The notes: generated by a model from the sequence alone, not told the origin. A stretch of DNA of 64,000 nt from Rugalucina vietnamica (GCA_964017185.1 OZ024879.1:22695456-22759455); one strand, 5' to 3'; counted from the stretch's first letter, positions 52,890 to 63,899 are shown. Numbers and translations: made by a program.

Positions 52890-53100
52890 AAAAAATTATC
52901 AGTTGAAAAAATTTGATACCTTTCTTATTTTTGCTAACATACTAGATTCAGGGTCGATGTTAGAACCGTCTCGGCGAGGCAGTATCCACAACGTATGTTT
53001 TAGAGCAAAAATAACATGAATAAGAAAAACAGGTGTACCTGTGTAAACACGCATAAATGGGGTTTTACCGTATAGTGGGAAATACATTACACATAATACA
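52890..53100 (-). mobile_element. MITE-A, degraded
   Basis: TTCTTATTTTTGCTAACATA, GTTAGAACCGTCTCGGCGAG and ATCCACAACGTATGTTTTAG, then ATAAATGGGGTTTTACCGTA. The palindrome is partly deleted. Confidence 0.6.
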
Positions 53101-53134
53101 TGTTAAGAATCGATGTGCTGCGCATCTAGATTTG

Positions 53135-53353
53135 AGCTGTATAATGAGAAAACCAAACTTTTGCATACATGAAAACCGAGGCCCAGATCAGCTTTGAGAC
53201 TACCTTTGTTTTCGCTACATGGATAGTACAAAAACTCTTCCTAAAGCCAAAATTTTAAGCCCAAGGCAATTTCATTGTGAATGTACAGCCCAGTTAGTGT
53301 CGAAAATTGTTGAAAATTACAATGTTGGTTTTGTGAAGAGACGGCTCATTTAT
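53135..53353 (+). mobile_element. MITE-B
   Basis: TTGAGCTGTATAATGAGAAA, GGCCCAGATCAGCTTTGAG, TTTCGCTACATGGATAGTAC, and GTTTTGTGAAGAGACGGCTC at the end. Confidence 0.72.
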
Positions 53354-53391
53354 GCTTTAAACAACATATGCAGGATTGTTAATATTCACCG

Positions 53392-53509
53392 GTCTTTGGA
53401 CAACTTTGGATCTTCATTAAGAAGCCGTGCGATAGTAGACTTGTACTGCTGACCATAGCCAGGAACTTCCACTGTAGCAGATCCTCGTTGTCTTCTTGGT
53501 GGTGGCGAC
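53392..53509 (-). CDS. Possible exon of the same unnamed family
   Basis: Minus strand: acceptor-like GTATTATGCGCAG ends just above 53509. The frame reads SPPPRRQRGSATVEVPGYG, QQYKSTIARLLNEDPKLSKD, then R at a donor-like CG|GTGAAT or a stop three bases on (53386-53388). The peptide is basic then amphipathic. It lies 40 bp from a MITE-B copy. Family membership with 52437-52710 is inferred from position only. Low certainty that it is used. Confidence 0.35.
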
Positions 53510-53519
53510 CTGCGCATAA

Positions 53520-54185
53520 TACTCAGAAATGAGGGTGATGCGGTATCTATATAGATAGATAACAACAAATTAAAGCCTTCGCTTATAACTGTAAACCAGA
53601 GAGCCAATGGGACTTGATTCCTCACCTAACACAAGGGCCCTTTAGTTTACAATAGCCTGATTAACGCAATATATACACATTAGCTCAATGGTTGGGAGAC
53701 AACCCCCAAAATCTCTTTTGATTTAAAGTAAATCTTCTGTCCATTGCATCATTGCCTGTAAGATTCCACCATCATGTCACCATTTCGAATTCAAATCCAA
53801 AATTTATCAAAATTGTTCTTGCCATGAAAACTAGGTCAGGCCGACAATAAAAATATAGCATAGGATATTTTTCTGGTTTGCAAAAAAAATTAACCTACCT
53901 GTCAAACCCCACTTTCAAAAAATTGATAGGTACGAGCACGGCAAACAAAGAATCATTTAGGGATGGCCTCAAGATCACATCAAGGTCATGAGCAGTCTAA
54001 AAGAAATATCTACATGTATGTCGAGAGATCCCTGTCCCAATGGAATGCCTAATATCTGAGTGGCAATTATTCTTATAAATAAGACCTTACATATGTGAAT
54101 TGGTAATGTCCTCTGTGGCATCAACTGTACTATTCAGGGCATTATTCAAAAGGATTGCCTTTTCTTTTAAGTGGTAGAACATGCC
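53520..54185. other. No feature recognised
   Basis: AT-rich DNA between two gene fragments; no repeat match seen in the window. Confidence 0.45.
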
Positions 54186-54189
54186 ATAA

Positions 54190-55216
54190 CAGCTTTTACA
54201 TGCAAAATTGATACCTTGAACTTGGTACAAGACTCTTTAAATTTCCAGCAAGGTAGTCGTCCTGCAGTTGGTATATGTATGTGTAGATAGCATGGTCGTC
54301 GACATATTTAATGTTGTACCACGAAATAGAGCCCGGAACAACTGATGTAACAGGAGCTCTGTATACTTCCCCATTTTCAAATGTATGTTCCACGTCCTTA
54401 ACCACAAGAAGATGCCTAAGGGGTATGGCTTTTTCTGTTTCCTTATGGGAAGTTAAAAAGGTACAAGTAGGCAAAGCATCCTCAACTAATTTAATGACAT
54501 TCTCAGTGAGGTCGGATACAGTGAGGTATTTTCCTTGCTTTTTTGTCGTGTTAAATACAGTCATGTCTGGGTGTGTTTGATTGAGCACAAGTTTCTAAAT
54601 TTGAATTGTGCTGTCAGGGCTCTCTTCTTTTCTGTTTGTGAGTTTATTTCTTTGAGTCTTTCAAGTGCACTGCTTCTGCTCTACCAAAGGCTGAAGCACT
54701 CAATTTCTTTTGTCAGGTCATCCTTCTCTTGAATGACTTTCAGTCGTTTTCTCTCTTTCTCTGATTCCTTCAGTTTCTGAACTTCAATATTCTTTCTTTA
54801 AATTTTTTTCACCCGTTCCTTGATTTATGATTTGATTTCTTTTCCAACTTTTCTTCCTTGTTGAATAATGGTCTTCAAATCCTCATCATCTTTGCTGGAT
54901 AGCCACTGGATGGTTTTATTGACGGAAAAAGCAATAAAGGCTTCCTTGGCTAGAGTGGTTGCATTTGGTCTTTTCATAATAAGAAGGTCTAGCATTCCAA
55001 AAATTCTCTCCGCAAATTTATTGCGTTTCTGAAATGATCCTGCTTGTTCAATAAGATTATCATCATTGACTTCAGACAAAATTCCGCCCGGCAGATGATC
55101 TTTAACGGCACGTTTCATGTAAGCTGACCATGCTCATAAGACACTGGAAAATTGCACTTACAAATAGGTCATAGTATTGTGGTTTTAGCAAGGCAGAGGC
55201 CATCTGTTTCAACAGT
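54190..55216 (-). pseudogene. C-terminal half of a repeated-family gene, frameshifted
   Basis: From high to low coordinates the minus strand reads: YYDLFVSAIFQCLMSMVSLH (about 55180-55120), a frame change, then the 97-codon frame 55118-54825 with VKDHLPGG, FAERIFGMLDLL and RPNATTLAKEAFIAF; a lysine- and glutamate-rich helix (54822-54600) with a frame change and a stop near 54670, ending KKRALTAQFKFRNLC; and the 130-codon frame 54588-54196 with KQGKYLTVSDLTENVIKLVE and a C-terminal GEVYRAPVTSVVPG, WYNIKYVDD module of Tudor-like pattern. The order matches a large uncharacterised family I recall from corals, fish and bivalves; I cannot name it. Several frame breaks make it a pseudogene. A retroelement interrupts it upstream. 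Confidence 0.65.
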
Positions 55217-55817
55217 TTGGTTGGGGCCGGAGCTTCTTGTCTGTTGCTTGGCCCACCGGGGTCCAACTGGTGTTTTTCTTTTGCTCCGGAGTTAGTAAGT
55301 TATTCGGCGCCCAGGGATCTCCATCGTCGGGCAGCTTACTCAGTCTGTGAGTCCTGGTTTTTTATTCATCAGGATGTTTATCATGATTTATTTGTTTGTT
55401 CTTGATGATTCATTGACTAGTTATAGATTCACCACGAGGACCGAATAACTAACTAAATGTTATGAACCACTGCAGAAGCTGAGGGTGAGGTTATGGCCAT
55501 GTAAAACCGGTTTAAGCCCGCCAGTAACTTTGTGTTACTGATCGTTCCAAGTCGATACTTCTTTGGTGGTTCTTTTTGTTTTATGTCTTGGTGTTTAAAA
55601 ATTTTTTGTGCTGTTGGCGCCTTATGTATGTTTTCATATTTTTAGTTAAGTTAAGGTAACTGAGTGGCCACCTATTGGGAAAATAGCTGCTCATTCGGCT
55701 TACGATTATTTCATGGTATAAGTACCTGATTGTTAGTTTGGTTTTTTCCCACCTCGGTTTTTGGAGTGGGAATCTTTTTCTGATTGCGCCTTTTCCTGAT
55801 CTTTGCCTACTTGTACC
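55215..55817 (+). mobile_element. Retroelement 3' end inserted in the 54-57 kb gene
   Basis: Begins TTTGGTTGGGGCCGGAGCTT and ends TTTGCCTACTTGTACC, colinear with 49955-50553 at high identity. On the minus strand the host protein reads LGGTEKQFTDK up to one edge and resumes near YYDLFVSAIF at the other. Confidence 0.8.
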
Positions 55818-57277
55818 GTTTTATCAGTGAATTGCTTCTCAGTACCCCCGAGTATTCCAGATGGATTTGCAGACATTCTGTCAACTAGATTTGTGTAATG
55901 AGTGTTCAGTGATAGAATTTGAGAATCAGTCTTTATTATTCTCCATAATGGTGTAGCTACGATTTTTTTTCTAGAAGATCAAGTGCTTTGGCTCCAGCTA
56001 GATATTCCTCACACTGTCAATTTGCTAAGGCTGTTCGAAGCTAGCCAAGATTGTTCGAAGTTAGAAATTCGGTGTACCATGTACATTTTTCAAGCAATAT
56101 GAAATATCTTCCAAGTTCTGAATCTATGAACAACACATTGAACCGTTTGCCCTTCAAATTTACCAACTTATTTGTCTTTCCTGTTAATATTAAGTAATCC
56201 GTAAAAGCCATATAGGCACCACTTTTCTAATCTGCTCCCCTTGTGAGAGGTTTACATGCGGTTCGAACAAGGCGTACCGTCCCTGATTCACTTGTATTAT
56301 TGCCCCTTTCACTCGAGTTTGCCATTTGAGCATTTGCATCACACAACAAAACCATGTGTTCCGTAAATCTGAGTTTCTTTTCATGTTGTCCTCAAAGACA
56401 TCTGGATTGATTGATCTGCTGATTTGAGTGACAGCTTCAAACTACATAACCTTTAAAAACGGCCCACTGGTTGCAATTTTACTTTCCTATCTATGAGTAG
56501 CAGCATATGAAGTTTTTAACTTTAATTTGTTTTTCATTTCCAGATCTCTGCTGTTCTGAAGCTTTTTATCTTTCTCTTTAAGTGCTTTGTTTCTATTCCG
56601 TCCGACCATATTCTGTCTCTTTAAGTTCTGTTTACCTTTTCTACCTTGTCTAACTTTTAGTTACTTTATTTAAGTATTTTTAATTCTGCAACTTGTGTGC
56701 AAGATCTTTTTTACTGAATGCATGTCCACCTATTCACACGTACAATCCTCCAAGTATTGCCGCCTTAGTCCCATTGCCTTTGCATAACTTAAAACATCTT
56801 TAATTAAGTCTTTTGGAACAATTTTCTTGGTAGCTCAAAACTTTACATACGTCTGCTCCTGTTAATTTCTTACTTTGAAAAAATTTATATTAATGAAGTA
56901 GTTATTCCGTAGTTATAATTTCTCTCGGTTCTATGGTTGAATTTAGAACTAGGTGTATATATTTTCCGAAGAAATTGTTCTTGATAAAGTTGTTAAAATG
57001 TTTTAAATATCTGTGTCTTTGATTTGTGATTTCAAATTGAATTCCAAGAAAATGGAAGTTGTCTCCAGTTAAATCTGTCTGCGTATTTTTAACATTGCTT
57101 GCCACCACCACAACTTGGTTATTCATACACAAAGATGAATATGGACTAAGTCCTGCTATAATAGTTTGTGATGCTGAAGAGGACACACAAGCAGATGGGC
57201 TAGCAGGTGAGCTAAGTCTCATCTGCTTGCTGAAGTCTATCAGAATATTCCCATGAAGATCGGAAGGTAAGGTCAAA
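55818..57277 (-). pseudogene. N-terminal part of the repeated-family gene, broken
   Basis: An exon-like frame 57277-56902 follows the acceptor TAATATTTATATTTTACAG and encodes a serine-rich stretch, then VVVVASNVKNTQTDLTGDNF and EITNQRHRYLKHFNNFI with a stop. Lower down the frame 56384-56190 reads MKRNSDLRNTWFCCVMQMLK, then RYALFEPHVNLSQGEQIRKV. Frame-shifted readings continue with GKFEGQTVQCVVHRFRTWK and LNTHYTNLVDRMSANPSGIL to the retroelement edge at 55818. No single long frame remains. That these pieces belong to one gene is inferred from order and strand. Confidence 0.45.
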
Positions 57278-57519
57278 CTGTAAAATATAAATATTAGAAG
57301 AACATGCACACCTAAAAACTAATTTAGAAAATATTTTAAGGACATTTTTAAAATAGCACATTGGGCCAGTGAACACATAAATACATTTTGCCCAAACAAA
57401 TACAAGTATATTTATATTGTTTCCAAATAGAATGGGATTTTTGTACAACCATGACATTTTCTACATTACCATTCTTAACAAATGAGTAATAAATTTGATT
57501 TAGACAATGCCAAAGGATT

Positions 57520-57752
57520 CGCCTCGTGAGAAAACGGAAATTCTGCAGGCGCAAATACTAAGGCTCAGATCAGCTTTGCAGTAACTGAGAATACGATCAG
57601 TGCTTTGTTTTCGCTACACGGGTGGTACAATTCCTCTACTTTCTAAATCCAAAACTTCCCGTCCCTAAACATCTTCTGTGCTCGTATAGCTACTTTAGTT
57701 TCGGACTTGTTCGGAAACCACATTGTTGGTTTTCTCATTATGTGGCTCAAAT
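57520..57752 (+). mobile_element. MITE-B
   Basis: TTCGCCTCGTGAGAAAACGG, CTCAGATCAGCTTTGCAGTA, TTCGCTACACGGGTGGTACA, TTTCGGACTTGTTCGGAAAC, TTTCTCATTATGTGGCTCA. Confidence 0.78.
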
Positions 57753-57967
57753 GCTTTACAAACACAATCAGTGTGTTGTTTTGGGCGATAAGACCACATG
57801 ATTGGGAACTGTTCAAGATTCAAAACAAGCGAAATCACTCTATATCACCACTCACTTGAAATTGTGATGACTCCTGGGTGACAAAAACAGCTTCACTTTG
57901 GGAAATTTCAATTTGTGTCTGTGAAAAATGATGTTCATGTTAAATGTAAATAAAATGATATGTATAT

Positions 57968-58014
57968 ATGATCCACATCATGAGAAAACTAACATTTTGC
58001 ATATGGGAAAAAAA
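57968..58014 (+). mobile_element. MITE-B left-end fragment
   Basis: TCCACATCATGAGAAAACTA and TTTTGCATATGGGAAAAAAA, directly abutting the truncated Tc1-like coding relic. Confidence 0.55.
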
Positions 58015-58440
58015 AACACCATTATTCCACCGCCACCCAATCGGTTATGTTCAAGTACGCAGCCCTGAGCAAATGTTTCACCCCGATGCCTGTAAATATG
58101 CACGTTACCGCCGGCAAAGGACATGTTAAACTTGCTTTCCGAGAGGCGTCCGTAAAAAGCAATTCTCGCCATTGTTGTCTGGTCCATCCAACGCGATCGT
58201 TGGCACAGGCAAGACGACAACGCGTTGACGCACAGTCAACACAGGCCCTTTGTAGTAAACAGGCGTGTTGCAACCGGATATAATGGTCCTGGTTTGGCGT
58301 TGTAACTGGTGGTCGCCCGGATCGTGGAAGATCTTCCATCCCTTTTCCTTGTTCAAAACGTCTCCAAACATTTTGAATCGTAACTCTTGAACAGTTCATT
58401 AGTCGGGCAAAGTGACATTTCGGCGTTTTGTACTAGTCCG
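58015..58440 (-). pseudogene. Tc1-like transposase relic
   Basis: Minus strand. The frame ending at 58022 reads KCHFARLMNCSRVTIQNVWR, RFEQGKGMEDLPRSGRPPVT, then WTRQQWRELLFTDASRKASL; a second frame (58220-57978) supplies NVHIYRHRGETFAQGCVLEH, NRLGGGGIMVFF. This is the order of Tc1-type transposases: helix-turn-helix, the GRP hinge motif, and the first catalytic Asp in LFTD. A frameshift near 58140 separates the parts, a ~100-residue piece between hinge and WTRQQW is shortened, and the later catalytic residues are missing because the 3' end is cut at 58015. Confidence 0.8.
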
Positions 58441-58449
58441 ATTGCCCTA

Positions 58450-59510
58450 TTTCTGTCCGCTACATAAAGCTTCCCCATTACGCGTGCGACAAAAATCCGA
58501 CAGTATTTGTGTTGCTGCAACTTGCACTATATCCAGTCAATGTGTGCATAAAAATGTAAAATTTTAACACGTGCATAAAGAGCACGTGCAGCACAACCAT
58601 TTTATACACTTGTGTATCGGTGCATAGGTGGATAGACATTTGTCGATGTATACCACAAGTAATTGATAGATACTAATGTACTGAAACAACACCACAAATT
58701 TCAACTAAAAGGTGGTTACAATTGAAATATTGTAAAGAAACTTATGGTTTCGAGTATATATATTCAATATGAAATTGTTGATTGACTAAAAGGTCAAACA
58801 AGACATACATGTATGCATTGAAATGGAGTTAAACTATTTCAAAATACATGAAAAACTATTTCTTAAAACCCGATTTGTAATACCGTGTGATACTCATACG
58901 TTTGCGTGGTTGCATGTGAACTTTACTTTATCAGACATTTCGGTCTGAAGGATAAGGTGCTCGGGAACGCTTTGCATCCTAACCGTTATTTCAACCTGTA
59001 TGTGAAGCTCAAAATCGCATGGGCTCCCATGCATACTCATCAGTCATATGCGAAAATAATTGGCCCTATCAAGGTTTTTCAACAACAGTTCACTCATACG
59101 TAATCATTTTTTATAGTTCACAGTCCATTCAGTCTTTCTTTTTTTATTCAAATCATTCATTTCGTTTCCACAGTTTTCTAATAATTCAGTTCCCATTCAC
59201 AGTTGTTTGAATGATTCAGTTCCTTTGTTTCCTATATTTGTGGTAAACGTTTCCCAGCATGAACATAATCTTGGGATTCTCTTTCTGATTCTCTTCCTCT
59301 TTGTAATTTGACCCTTGATAATAGTTTCTAGGTTCTTCAGATCCTCCTCCCTATCCGCTTTTGCATATATACCGTCTGGTTGGGTGCGAGGTTGGCACTC
59401 TTAATTAGGGCAGCCATGGATCGGTTCAGTGAGGTATGTGATATGACGTAGAAGGTCTGTGGCCAGTTGAATAGAAGAGAAAAAGCTGTCACAATATACA
59501 TGATAGATAA
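58450..59510. other. No feature recognised
   Basis: AT-rich, short open frames only, with a TTCAGTTCC/TTCACAG-rich stretch at 59090-59235. Confidence 0.45.
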
Positions 59511-59520
59511 TAAAATATAA

Positions 59521-60180
59521 TTGTTAGATCCTTTGGAAGCAGTAAAAACATTCAAAGAGAGAAGGTGGGCCATATTGTACAATTTCGGGTAATGAACCTT
59601 CGTCAGTGACCCTTTACAAAACTGGCAGCGAAAGCCAGACATTCATGATTGCTGCAATTTCTAGAATTTACACAAGTATAGTCTACATCAAAGACTAATA
59701 TTCCAAAAGAGGCCAAATATTTAAACTTCCGTTAAGAAAGTGATTCTTAACATACAATATATTTAATACTCCAAATATTTTTATTGATCTCAAAGGATCA
59801 AAAGAAAAATATAATCTGCACTATGGATGATGTACGGGGAGACTTTTTAGGGCCGCCACACTGCACAACACCAGCTGCAGTAATAGCAAATAAAATATAA
59901 TTGTTAGATCCTTTGGAAGCAGTAAAAACATTCAAAGAGAGAAGGTGGGCCATATTGTACAATTTCGGGTAATGAACCTTCGTCAGTGACCCTTTACAAA
60001 ACTGGCAGCGAAAGCCAGACATTCATGATTGCTGCAATTTCTAGAATTTACACAAGTATAGTCTACATCAAAGACTAATATTCCAAAAGAGGCCAAATAT
60101 TTAAACTTCCGTTAAGAAAGTGATTCTTAACATACAATATATTTAATACTCCAAATATTTTTATTGATCTCAAAGGATCA
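59521..60180. repeat. Tandem duplication, 380-bp period
   Basis: TTGTTAGATCCTTTGGAAGC through CTCAAAGGATCAAAAGAA occurs at 59521-59802 and 59901-60182 without visible differences. A diverged third copy lies at 7319-7600. Minus-strand frames across the two copies are identical (MSGFRCQFCKGSLTKVHY). Confidence 0.9.
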
Positions 60181-60875
60181 AAAGAACTTGTTGAGGAGAT
60201 TTGGTGATGAGAGCAGTTGGCGGACACTCTAATGGCTGAATGCTTCTCCTGGAGGGGCTTGTACTTATCGGCGACCCCTGTATGGTATACATTGTAGGAT
60301 ATAGCAAGTTGTTGTCTCCACCATTAACCAAAGCTTGATCCCAAATTCGGAGTGTTTTGTCGGTATGTACTGCGTCATCACACTTCATTATTTCCCTGGT
60401 GAAATAATGCCATTTGGCGTGTCACCAGTAAACTAAACTATTCAGATTCGTGACCTGGTACCTATAAGACTTTCGTCGACGGAGAGTTGCCGAGACGGAG
60501 TATAAAGGCACTGTGACCTCATGTTAAGATGGTCGATGACTGGCATGAATTTAGCTGCAGGATTATAGCCTGGCTGATTGCGTGCTGGAAAGATTGTGTT
60601 GTCCACAACACGTAAGAACTTGAGCAGTAACTGGAACCTATTACGACTGAACATACGCCTGAACCACGGGGTAGACTGACTGGCCCTTGTTGTCCTCCAG
60701 TACCGCGAAATCTTCGGCTTTTTGTTGAGACCCATGTTGAGATTACTGCCACAAACCCCTTAAACTCTCTCAACGTTATTCTTCCCACTGGAAACCATTG
60801 GCGCACTCTCGATTGCCGAACAAGTCTGTCTCCAATTTGTCTACAATACTGAGTGGCATATCTGAAAGTATACAA
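60180..60875 (-). pseudogene. piggyBac-type transposase relic
   Basis: Minus strand, read across at least three frames: IGDRLVRQSRVRQWFPVGRI and TLREFKGFVAV; then MGLNKKPKISRYWRTT, TPWFRRMFSRNRFQLLLKFL, RVVDN, PVIDHLNMRSQCLYTPSRQL and SVDESLIGTRSRI; then FGIKLWLMVETTTCYILQ. This follows the order of piggyBac transposases (the MG-I-KKP box, the FLLRFLHF-type core, the LSIDES-IGFKGR catalytic Asp box and the FGIK-W box). The Asp of SVDES is kept. Frameshifts near 60735 and 60440 and the loss of the C-terminal Cys-rich domain make it non-functional. Confidence 0.82.
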
Positions 60876-60939
60876 ATATAGAGATTCATGAATATAACGA
60901 CATAAATAGAGATTAAACGTACGCTTAAATGTATGTTGA

Positions 60940-61075
60940 TTGATGTTCTGATGAAATATTGCAAGCGCTTAAATGTTGACATGACCCTTGTTTTGATGAA
61001 ATATGACTCCCGCTTGAATGTTGACATGACATGATGAAAAATTATAAACACGCTTGAATGTTGACATGGCCCAGT
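60940..61075. repeat. Short tandem repeat GCTTGAATGTTGACATG
   Basis: CGCTTAAATGTTGACATGAC, CGCTTGAATGTTGACATGAC and CGCTTGAATGTTGACATGGC occur about 50 bp apart, inside the piggyBac-like element. Confidence 0.7.
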
Positions 61076-61469
61076 CTTCGCCAAAGTTGCCGAAATTTTG
61101 CAGGACACTCGGTCGGTCAGAGTCAAAAAGTTTGTCGGACCGAATAATGTTTTGTCTTATCGAACAAAAGGAGACTGACCGAAAGGATTAGAGATAGAAT
61201 TCGAGTGTTTGAGTAAGCAATAGTCATAAAAACATAGAACAACTGATTTGTATTGATTAATGTGACTTAAATGAATAGATGCTATACTAAATTTTATTTT
61301 GAATTTTTTCTTTCTTCCCAGCTCACATACAATAAGCCTTATCTAGTGGTTAACAGCTACATGTTATTGCCTGGTGGCCGGATGCTTCTCCAAGCTGAGA
61401 CCTTTAAAGCAGGTTGTATTTTTACTGCTTCCAAAGGATCTAACAATTATTTTTATTTCTTAGACCTGA

Positions 61470-61825
61470 ACTGTTGGTGAGACTCAAAACTTTAAAAAAA
61501 GATGAGCAATATGTTGTTAAAACAGTTCACATATAGACATAGTCTCAGTATGAATGAAAAACTGTTACTTGGGACATTATGTCTAAATTCAAATAATTAA
61601 CACAATTAAATGATGACCATCATCTATTTCCTCAACAGTTCTGTAAGACAGCATTTTATGTACATTCCATCCTTGGGTGGTTAAAAGAAGCAATGATCAT
61701 GTTTGTGTCACAACTGGTCAGATTTGTGAATACAGTAGTACACCAAGTCAAAGAAGGCCTGATGATGTTTGAAGATGATGGTTTTGTTTTTGTTTTCAAA
61801 CAGAACTATGTCCAAATACTTGATG
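61470..61825. other. No feature recognised
   Basis: AT-rich; the 67-codon frame at 61693-61896 runs into a MITE-B remnant. Confidence 0.4.
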
Positions 61826-61829
61826 AGCC

Positions 61830-62030
61830 ACAGTTCAAGAAAAATTCATTTCATGTTCACCACAGATCAGCCTGTATAGACACAGATGAAGGCTAGATAT
61901 TTGATATTGTGGATGTAAGAAGAAGAGGGGTAGTATTTTATGTGTGGTGAAAACAAAGACACTGATCAGCTGTGAATCAGCACAGTGATTTGGGCATTTT
62001 ATTTCTTTGGCTAAAATCCATTTTTTTTTC
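61830..62030 (+). mobile_element. MITE-B, degraded
   Basis: TGATGAGCCACAGTTCAAGA, CACCACAGATCAGCCTGTAT, GTGGTGAAAACAAAGACACT, GATCAGCTGTGAATCAGCAC. The right end is lost. Confidence 0.55.
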
Positions 62031-62049
62031 ATGACGACCCATATATTCA

Positions 62050-62410
62050 TAAGGAAAACATGTCCGTGAAATGTATACCCCCCTTAAATAATAAATAAAA
62101 ATAAAGGTTTGATCCTACTTTCATATAGAAAAAACTGGGGTTTGCAGGGGGCGGGCTGAACCTAATGTTGATAGAACTTGTAGCCCAACCCCATTGTACA
62201 TTAAAAGGCAATAAAATATGTTAAAACTAGGTGTATACCTGATTTTCTTATTTTTGATGCAAAACATACATTGTGGGGGTTCTAACCTGTACCCACAATC
62301 TATGGTTTGAGCAAAAATATTTAAAATATCAAAATGTGTCTACTGAAATTTTTAAATTTTTACAGTCTAGGAAAAAATGTATATTGCATGGACATGTTTT
62401 CATAATGGTT
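62050..62410 (+). mobile_element. MITE-A, full length with inserted segment
   Basis: CATAAGGAAAACATGTCCGT to GGACATGTTTTCATAATGG. A ~80-bp segment (about 62150-62230, GGGCTGAACCTAATGTTGAT) not found in other copies lies in the left half; a similar GGGCTGAACCTTATTTTGAT occurs at 18890. Confidence 0.78.
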
Positions 62411-62514
62411 GAATATTTTAAGAAATTTATGAACTTCTGGAAAAGTTCATCAGATAGAGGATATTGAATTCCTCATCCTGAAAGCCTTGGAAAAAGTAAT
62501 CGTCGTCATGGAAT

Positions 62515-62721
62515 TTAGAAACTCGACATCATGCAATAGTTGCTCCTCGTCGTCCACTGCTCATGCTCAGACTCTATATCAGGGTCAGCGTCAACTGATG
62601 TAGAAGAAATTGAAGTTTTCTCAGTCTCAGAGAGATCAATGACTTCTTCATTAACACTCTGCGGCTCCTTATTTGTCGTGCGAGCAGGTTTCCTCTGATA
62701 GGTGGTCCTTTTATCAACTGC
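62515..62721 (-). CDS. Exon-like acidic C-terminal coding segment
   Basis: Minus strand: acceptor ATGTTTAAATTTTCAG just above 62721, then an open frame of 68 codons: AVDKRTTYQRKPARTTNK, EPQSVNEEVIDLSETEK, TSISSTSVDADPDIESEH, then EQWTTRSNYCMMSSF and TAA at 62517-62515. The first third is basic, the middle acidic and serine-rich, typical of a disordered tail. There is no start codon, so it would be a terminal exon of a gene reading in from the right. It could instead be part of a transposon-derived gene together with 63757-63899. Function unknown. Confidence 0.45.
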   Translation of the reverse strand, partial: AVDKRTTYQRKPARTTNKEPQSVNEEVIDLSETEKTSISSTSVDADPDIESEHEQWTTRSNYCMMSSF

Positions 62722-62724
62722 CTG

Positions 62725-63755
62725 AAAATTTAAACATACAAGAAGCTAACACGTACCTTTTTGTTAATGTCTAATTTTAGCTTTAAATAAGAGTAAATAC
62801 TGATTTTTGTCATTTTATTATTAGATTGATTTACTGATTTATGTCCCAGTCAACTGCGTGTATCTTTCAATAAGGCCTGATTGGATAATAAATTTCATCA
62901 TAGTGAAACTATGGTGGACTAGATGAGTGTCATGTCATGAGTGTATTGATGTCATCAAAGTGTTAATTTGTTTGCATGTATTAAATAATAAATCAAGCTT
63001 TGAGAGTGCTTACCATCCACCTATCAATAGCTGCTTATGGACCATACTTCCTAACAGGAGGAGTCTCAGTAGGCTGTTAAGTGTCGTTTCTGTTTAGTGT
63101 CGAGTTCCTCAGTCGCGTCCTTCTACTGCTTAATATATTTGATCCAATTTAGATAATACTAGTCTCTGTATCGACCACCCTGCATAAAGATACACAATTT
63201 CAGTAATTCTCTTTGGCTCCATGGTCACTGACGAGACTTTCATAGTCGAAACCGCGGTATGGCCCATCCCCTTTCTCATAAATGTGTTCGCTGCTCTTAA
63301 AGGATCTCAGTTTTAATTTTTATTTATTAGTTTCATATGTGAAGACGTAGTCTCACATGTCACACTGGTGGGTGGGAGTGTCAGGAGGAGATCAATGATC
63401 ATGTTGGCATTCTTAAAAAAATATCACCGCTATCATACACATCCTTGTCAGCCCAGGATTTGCTTCTTAATTGGGCACCATGCCTAGAACAACAAACAGC
63501 TTTTTCCGTTTACTCAGAGAACAGGGCTGTTGATTCTTTTTTCATTAAAATTGATCTAAACAGTGAATGCACTTAACAGTTGATCATTTTGTATGCACTT
63601 AATAGTTTTATCATTTGTTTGTTTACACTAAAAGATGCTAAACAAAAGTTTATCATTTTGTTTGCACTGAATGTTGAAATCATTCCTGCGTCAGTGTATC
63701 AGAAGTTAATATTCTTCTCATTAATATCTAACATTTGACATGTTGATTTTAACAC
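62725..63755. other. No gene firmly recognised
   Basis: Would be intronic if the two flanking minus-strand exons are joined. AT-rich; no repeat family of this window is recognised. Confidence 0.4.
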
Positions 63756-63756
63756 T

Positions 63757-63899
63757 TCAATTTTTGCTAACATGCCTTTTGTGCATGACTAGTTTCATAA
63801 GTCGCCACTCATTAAGCGCCTCCTCTGAGCTAAACCCGTACTTCATCAGTGTTTGAGAATATCGTTTGAACACAGCTTTTATGTCCTCGATGTCGAAGT
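63757..63899 (-). CDS. Exon-like segment, possible transposase-derived gene
   Basis: Minus strand: acceptor TTTTAAAATTTTCAG ends just above 63899 and the first two bases complete a split codon (phase 1). The frame reads DFDIEDIKAVFKRYSQTLMK, YGFSSEEALNEWRLMKLVMH, KRHVSKN and a stop near 63757, or leaves earlier at a GT. The EALNEWRLMKLV pattern recalls the hAT dimerisation region of ZNF862-like proteins, but this is a weak, remembered resemblance. Same strand as 62515-62721. Confidence 0.4.

Larger units (their letters stand above)
59512..61465 (-). mobile_element. piggyBac-like element relic with ~40-bp inverted ends
   Basis: The left end AATTGTTAGATCCTTTGGAA with GCAGTAAAAA is inverted near 61430-61460 (TTTTTACTGCTTCCAAAGGA, TCTAACAATTATTTT). 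The only recognisable coding matter inside is the broken piggyBac-type transposase on the minus strand (60180-60875). A 380-bp tandem duplication lies at the left end. TTAA target sites are not evident, so the exact termini are open. Confidence 0.6.

Noticed and set aside
54465-54482. GGTACAAGTAGGCAAAG as an inserted retroelement end inside the 54196-54588 frame
   Set aside because: Only about 16 bases match and the surrounding reading frame continues; probably chance.
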